A stretch of DNA of 10,294 nt, taken from Anaerolineales bacterium (GTDB lineage: Bacteria > Chloroflexota > Anaerolineae > Anaerolineales > Villigracilaceae). This document shows positions 6,448 through 10,294 of this stretch, piece after piece (within the stretch, counting starts at the first letter, position 1; the number at the start of each line of letters is the position of its first letter). Under the pieces are notes generated by a model that did no database searches, was not told the origin of the DNA, and saw only the letters and a program-made list of their open reading frames with translations. The translations under genes and the position numbers were made by a program. Location of the stretch: positions 1 through 10,294 of the forward strand of contig JAEURF010000037.1 in the NCBI GenBank assembly GCA_016789205.1, in the 5' to 3' direction.

Positions 6448-7992
6448 ATGAGAGCATCTTTCAAAACTGCTATTCTATATCTTCAAGCGATATTGATTGT
6501 TGTGACTGTACTCGTAGTACTGTTGCCTGAATTTAATCAAATTCCGGGTAGAGACCAAGGGGTGTATTTATATATTGGTGAGCAGATTTTAGATGGAAAA
6601 ATCCCTTATCGAGATGTTTGGGACCACAAAGGACCATTAATTTATTATCTGAACGCGCTTGGATTGTTAATATCAGACTCTGTGATGGGGGTTTGGATTC
6701 TTGAGGTTATCTTATTAAGCATGACTGCCTTTTTTTCGTTTGCCGCGCTTAAAAAGTTGTTTCAGTCACATATTGCTTTTCCGATTGTATTAATTTGGCT
6801 GGTTGCATTTCAAGCTGTTATGGATAATGGCAATACGGTGGAAGAATATTCTCTTTTGTTTCAATTTTGCGCGATTTATTTATTTTTATGCGTGACAGAT
6901 AAAAACCCTCAAAATTACTGGCATGAATTTTTTATAGGAGTTACAACGGGGTTAGCCTTTGCTCTTAGACCAACCAATATTGGAATTCACATCGCTATTG
7001 TGCTTGCGCTTGTAATATTTAATTTAATTAAAAAGACTGGATATCGAAAATCTATTAATCAAATTGGCATGATAGCCGCAGGTGGTCTCGTTATATTAGG
7101 ATGTATTGCGATTTATTTTTGGCTCAATCGTGCAATATATGAATTGTGGCAAGCAGTCTATGTTTATAATTATTATTATTCTTTTGATGTATCTGCAAAA
7201 TGGGGTCAGAGTTTTCTCAAAGGATACAACTTCCTTAGTTCTATCATTTGGCTGAGTGTATTAGGATTTATTGGGATGTTTATCTCAATTCTAAAACAAT
7301 GGAAAAATGCCCCGCCAGAGTTCCGCTTCAATCTTTTTCTTTTAATCGCATTGCCGATTCAAATTTATTTATCATTAATATCTGGGCGACGGTATTTGCA
7401 TTATTATATTGCTTGGTTGCCCGTGTTAGCATTTTTATCTGCTTATTTTCTTTTTTTAGTCAATCAAGTTATCAAAAAAATAATTGACCATCAACCTTTT
7501 TCTAAATTTGTTGGATATGCTCTAGTTTTTGTAATAACCTTATTCATGATTTACCCTGCCTTTGTAAATAGTCTTTCTTTGATGCCGGTAACATTCTCGA
7601 ATATAAACCCGCCCACAAATGAGATTACGAAATATATTCAAAACAATACCTCGCCAGAAGATTACGTTTTCATTTGGGGCAATGAAGTGACTTATAATTT
7701 CTTAACCCGCAGAGAGTCACCTTCACGGTTTGCTTATATTTATCCTCTTGCAGAAAAAGAGTATATTACACAATCTATGGTCAACGAACTGATAACTGCA
7801 ATTTCTGAAAAACGCCCTATCATTATTGATGCAACCCTTCCTGAAAAATATACACCCAGAATCGATTCTGAAAAATGGGCGCATATTCCATTTGTGCAGG
7901 AACTTGTTAAGTTCATTGAAGAAAACTATATAGTTGTTGATTACATTGGGCAATATGATTGGCCCGTTCTGAGACCAAAAAATAATGAATAA
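6448..7992 (+). CDS. GT-C membrane glycosyltransferase (GT39/PMT_2-like)
   Basis: A 514-residue polytopic protein with roughly ten hydrophobic helices and a soluble C-terminal domain from about residue 385. The first outer loop has the signature GRDQGVYLYIGEQILDGKIP (34-53) followed by YRDVWDHKGPLIY. Asp36 sits where GT-C enzymes keep the catalytic acid, and the DHKGP stretch is typical of this branch. NTVEEYS, ALRPTN and SGRRYLHYYIAWLP occur later in the expected order. Such enzymes take a sugar from a polyprenyl-phosphate carrier and add it to an acceptor on the outer membrane face. The C-terminal domain (DYVFIWGNEVTYNFLTRR) is Rossmann-like and common in this group. A TTG at 6439 would add three residues; I chose the ATG. 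It overlaps the sulfotransferase by eight bases. By eye it is more AT-rich than its neighbours. Sugar and acceptor unknown. Confidence 0.85.
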   Translation: MRASFKTAILYLQAILIVVTVLVVLLPEFNQIPGRDQGVYLYIGEQILDGKIPYRDVWDHKGPLIYYLNALGLLISDSVMGVWILEVILLSMTAFFSFAALKKLFQSHIAFPIVLIWLVAFQAVMDNGNTVEEYSLLFQFCAIYLFLCVTDKNPQNYWHEFFIGVTTGLAFALRPTNIGIHIAIVLALVIFNLIKKTGYRKSINQIGMIAAGGLVILGCIAIYFWLNRAIYELWQAVYVYNYYYSFDVSAKWGQSFLKGYNFLSSIIWLSVLGFIGMFISILKQWKNAPPEFRFNLFLLIALPIQIYLSLISGRRYLHYYIAWLPVLAFLSAYFLFLVNQVIKKIIDHQPFSKFVGYALVFVITLFMIYPAFVNSLSLMPVTFSNINPPTNEITKYIQNNTSPEDYVFIWGNEVTYNFLTRRESPSRFAYIYPLAEKEYITQSMVNELITAISEKRPIIIDATLPEKYTPRIDSEKWAHIPFVQELVKFIEENYIVVDYIGQYDWPVLRPKNNE

Positions 7993-9022
7993 AATCCTTT
8001 CCCGAATTAAATCTGCCGCGCGCATCTTAATCAAAGGTGAAGCGCAAAAAAAACAACGTCACCCAATCCCTTCGATTACCAAAGAAGAGATTGCAGAAAT
8101 TAAACAATTCTTTCCGCGTGAAAAATTTTTTATCTTAGGCCATGCGCGGTCTGGCACAACGTTTCTCATGCGCCTCACACGTTTGCATAATGAAGTGCAT
8201 TGCAATTATCAGGCGCATTTTTTTACGCGCAAGCCTTTGCTAAAATCTTTGGTTGATTCATCTGAAATTGAAGAATGGCTCACGCGTAAATCGAATCGTT
8301 GGAATCAAAATAAAGATTTATCTCCACTTGTAATGCGTGCCACTGCTGATTTTATTTTAGAACGTGAAGCTATCAAAGAAAACAAAAATATTGTAGGTGA
8401 TAAAAGCCCTTCTTCTAATATTCATGGTCAAGCAGTGCGTGATATGCACGCCATTTATCCCGATGCGAAATTAATTTACATCATCCGTGATGGACGTGAT
8501 GTTTTGATATCAGAACGCTTTCGTAACTTCGTGGAAGAATCAAAATTCTTGACTCAAGAAGATAAACGCATCATCTCTGACCTGAAAACTGATTCTGCCG
8601 CGTTTACAAATGGCTCCCATTCAATATTTACTGAGGCGTTCATCCGCAACATTGCCAAACGCTGGTCAGATGACGTCAATGAGATAGATTCAGAAGCAAA
8701 AAAACTTTATAAGAAAAATTATTTATCTATTCGTTATGAAGATTTACTTGAAAACCCATTTGAAGAAATGAGCAAACTCTGGGATTTTCTTGGAACAAAG
8801 AAAATTGAAAAATCTTTAGAGAAGAAAATCAAAGCTGAAATGAAGTCTAACCCCGACGAAGCGTGGCAGGCTGAACGCAATGAAGGAATCGCATCTTTTC
8901 TTCCAAAAGGTCAGGCGGGCAATTGGAATCGTCTATTTACCGAAAAAGATAAATCCATTTTCAAAGAAATCGCAGGTGATGTATTAATCAAGTGGAAATA
9001 TGAGAAGGATTTGAATTGGTAA
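7985..9022 (+). CDS. PAPS-dependent sulfotransferase family protein
   Basis: A 345-residue soluble protein. The 5'-phosphosulfate loop GHARSGTTFL lies at 52-61, DKSP at 139-142 and the 3'-phosphate-binding segment IIRDGRDVLISERFR at 166-180, with the characteristic R-D-x-R-D and following serine. RYEDLLENP (250-258) and FLPKGQAGNWNRLFT (305-319) complete the family pattern, the latter matching the C-terminal K-G-x-x-G-N/D-W element. Family members move sulfate from 3'-phosphoadenylyl sulfate to a hydroxyl of a glycan or small molecule. The first 45 residues are basic (KKQRH) and may touch membrane or glycan. It begins within the last codons of the GT-C gene and ends one base into the dehydrogenase start, so it is part of the same transcript. 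Context points to a sulfated surface glycan, though glycolipid or another acceptor is possible. Confidence 0.88.
   Translation: MNKILSRIKSAARILIKGEAQKKQRHPIPSITKEEIAEIKQFFPREKFFILGHARSGTTFLMRLTRLHNEVHCNYQAHFFTRKPLLKSLVDSSEIEEWLTRKSNRWNQNKDLSPLVMRATADFILEREAIKENKNIVGDKSPSSNIHGQAVRDMHAIYPDAKLIYIIRDGRDVLISERFRNFVEESKFLTQEDKRIISDLKTDSAAFTNGSHSIFTEAFIRNIAKRWSDDVNEIDSEAKKLYKKNYLSIRYEDLLENPFEEMSKLWDFLGTKKIEKSLEKKIKAEMKSNPDEAWQAERNEGIASFLPKGQAGNWNRLFTEKDKSIFKEIAGDVLIKWKYEKDLNW
9005..9009 (+). promoter_or_regulatory. Ribosome binding site (AAGGA) before the dehydrogenase; leaves the start ambiguous
   Basis: AAGGA ends six bases before an in-frame TTG (9016) and twelve before the ATG (9022). The spacing favours TTG; codon preference and the family N-terminus (MKCLIAGLG) favour ATG. 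The difference is two residues. Confidence 0.5.
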
Positions 9023-10020
9023 TGAAATGTCTGATTGCTGGACTCGGTTCTGTAGGTCGTCGTCACATGCGGAATTTAATTTCGCTTGACGAAACAGATA
9101 TTGTCTTGCTTCGCACACGCAAAGCTACATTACCTGACGATGAACTCGCGGGTTATCCTGTTGAGACAGATATAAATGAAGCGATAAAAAAACATAAACC
9201 TGATGCTGTGATTGTTTCTAATCCAACATCTTTACATTTAGATATTGCGATTCCTGCCGCAAAAGCAGGTTGTGCAATTTTGCTTGAAAAACCAATTTCA
9301 CATTCTATGGAACGAGTTGACGAATTAAGTTCTGCTGTTAAAAAAAGCGGAGCAAAGGTTTTGGTCGCTTTTCAATTTCGGTTTCATCCTAGTTTGATTA
9401 AAACAAAAGAATTGATTTCAAATGGTGAAATTGGCAGAATTATTTCTGCCAATGTGCATTTCGGAGAATATTTACCTGCTTGGCATCCGTGGGAAGATTA
9501 TCGCATCAGTTATGCCGCAAGAGCAGACATGGGTGGCGGGGTGGTTGCAACACAATGTCATTCATTAGATTATTTGCCGTGGTTGGTTGGTGAAAAAGTT
9601 GAATCAGTGTTTGGTTACACTGCCAAATTAAGTGACTTTGAAATTGACGTGGAAGACACAGCAAAAATTGCTTTGCGTTTTGTAAATGGTGAATTGGGAA
9701 GTTTGCATTTGGATTTTAATCAACAACCACCTGAACATCATTTTACAATTGTTGGCACAAAGGGAACTATCAAATGGAATTTGGCAGATGGGGCTGTTAA
9801 AATTTATAAGACAGATAAAAAAGAATGGGATACATTTTCTCTACCGAATGATTGGGAAAGAAATGTGATGTTTTTGGAACAAACGAAACATTTTGTAGAT
9901 GTGGTTAAAGGCGTTGCAAATCCATCTTGTACGTTAGGGGATGGGATACAAGTAATGAAAATTATCTCTGCTGTGCATGAATCGCAAAAGATGGGGAAGG
10001 CGATTTCTTTTACTGAATAA
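9022..10020 (+). CDS. Gfo/Idh/MocA family NAD(P)-dependent sugar oxidoreductase
   Basis: A 332-residue cytoplasmic dehydrogenase from the ATG at 9022 (334 if the TTG at 9016 is used). The dinucleotide-binding loop is GLGSVGRRH (7-15). NPTSLH (67-72) and EKPISH (89-94), with the catalytic Lys90, are hallmark motifs. The substrate domain has QFRFHPSL (118-125), WHPWEDYR (154-161) and DMGGGVVATQCHSLDYLPWL (169-188), in which His180 and Asp183 occupy the usual catalytic positions. Members oxidise or reduce ring hydroxyls of sugars or nucleotide sugars. Being translationally linked to the sulfotransferase (stop and start share one base, TAATG) and lying in a glycan cluster, it probably makes a rare sugar precursor. 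The substrate cannot be told from sequence. Its 3' end overlaps the converging minus-strand gene by 11 bases. Confidence 0.93.
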   Translation: MKCLIAGLGSVGRRHMRNLISLDETDIVLLRTRKATLPDDELAGYPVETDINEAIKKHKPDAVIVSNPTSLHLDIAIPAAKAGCAILLEKPISHSMERVDELSSAVKKSGAKVLVAFQFRFHPSLIKTKELISNGEIGRIISANVHFGEYLPAWHPWEDYRISYAARADMGGGVVATQCHSLDYLPWLVGEKVESVFGYTAKLSDFEIDVEDTAKIALRFVNGELGSLHLDFNQQPPEHHFTIVGTKGTIKWNLADGAVKIYKTDKKEWDTFSLPNDWERNVMFLEQTKHFVDVVKGVANPSCTLGDGIQVMKIISAVHESQKMGKAISFTE

Positions 10021-10294
10021 GTTCCCAATTGATATTGGGGGAATCTTTCTTGATATAAACCCTAATACGTGGTGCAATGGTTACTTGTAAATAATTTTCG
10101 AGATACGGGGCTACTTCTTCGCTTGTACCGATTCGAATATCGACCACAACATCAGGTTGAAGTTCTCCAATAGAATATGCATAGTTCCATTTCATATGAC
10201 CAGGCTGCATATTAGGAATGTCGGGAATTCCCATTGGGATTTTGACAGGTCCATGTGCAACAACAGGATCAGCTTTTCCAAGAATGTCTATAGT
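10010..10294 (-). CDS. C-terminal fragment of a minus-strand protein, possibly the outer domain of a membrane glycosyltransferase
   Basis: An open minus-strand frame runs from the right edge (10294) to a TAA at 10012-10010 with no internal stop, giving 94 visible residues; the start lies outside the window. It reads TIDILGKADPVVAHGPVKIP, then GHMKWNYAYSIGELQPDVVV and ends NINWELIQ. The D-x-x-G-K-x-D-x-x-x-A-H pattern followed by GH-K and a Y-S-I segment recalls the extracytoplasmic C-terminal domain of bacterial arabinofuranosyl-/mannosyl-transferase-like GT-C proteins. I cannot verify this and no membrane helix is visible in the fragment. Reading frame and composition look genuinely coding. 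It ends tail to tail with the operon, so it marks the operon boundary. Confidence 0.6.
   Translation of the reverse strand, partial: TIDILGKADPVVAHGPVKIPMGIPDIPNMQPGHMKWNYAYSIGELQPDVVVDIRIGTSEEVAPYLENYLQVTIAPRIRVYIKKDSPNINWELIQ
10022..10043 (+). terminator. Weak hairpin just after the operon's last stop
   Basis: CCCAAT (10024-10029) pairs with ATTGGG (10034-10039) around a TGAT loop, and TT at 10022-10023 can pair with AA at 10042-10043 past a two-base bulge. A pyrimidine-rich tail TCTTTCTT follows, but not a clean T-run. It lies within the coding sequence of the converging gene. It could end the plus-strand transcript or be chance. Confidence 0.25.

Noticed and set aside
7723..8034. A 103-codon minus-strand open frame across the GT-C/sulfotransferase junction
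   Set aside because: It is antisense to two well-supported genes and has no recognisable motif or ribosome site.

Overview
The window is a compact, almost wholly plus-strand cluster for making and decorating a cell-surface polysaccharide. The most likely source is a Chloroflexota bacterium of the Anaerolineae type. That placement is an inference from three things: a lipoprotein with a Thr/Pro-rich linker after the lipidated cysteine, the mix of protein families, and short interspersed repeats with a 7-base period. No rRNA, tRNA or CRISPR array was seen, and the DNA looks AT-rich by eye.

Layout. The first 269 bases are the end of a gene that looks like a DUF4910-type aminopeptidase-like protein with a C-terminal winged helix. 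Its TGA overlaps the GTG start of an SpsF-like cytidylyltransferase (266-1081). Next come a putative glycosyltransferase (1101-2015), a GT2 glycosyltransferase (2078-3019), a methyltransferase with an N-terminal zinc-ribbon-like segment (3016-3867) and a large TagF-like/GT-B-like transferase (3873-5312). A 48-base gap and the clearest ribosome binding site in the window precede a secreted lipoprotein (5361-5966). It is followed by a half-size EamA membrane protein (5973-6422), a GT-C membrane glycosyltransferase (6448-7992), a PAPS-type sulfotransferase (7985-9022) and a Gfo/Idh/MocA sugar dehydrogenase (9022-10020). At the right edge a minus-strand gene enters the window and converges on the operon with an 11-base overlap of 3' ends.

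How the genes fit together (inference). The cytidylyltransferase and the dehydrogenase would help make an activated, perhaps acidic, sugar. The cytoplasmic transferases would assemble the glycan, with the methyltransferase and sulfotransferase modifying it. The small EamA protein and the GT-C enzyme form a plausible pair that moves a lipid-linked sugar across the membrane and adds it on the outer face. No Wzx, Wzy or ABC export gene and no nonulosonate synthase lies in the window, so the system must continue outside it.

The most unusual feature is a set of three different heptamer-periodic repeat patches in the first 2.1 kb. Two lie in frame inside coding sequences. The third straddles a stop codon and forms a large inverted repeat in the gap that follows.
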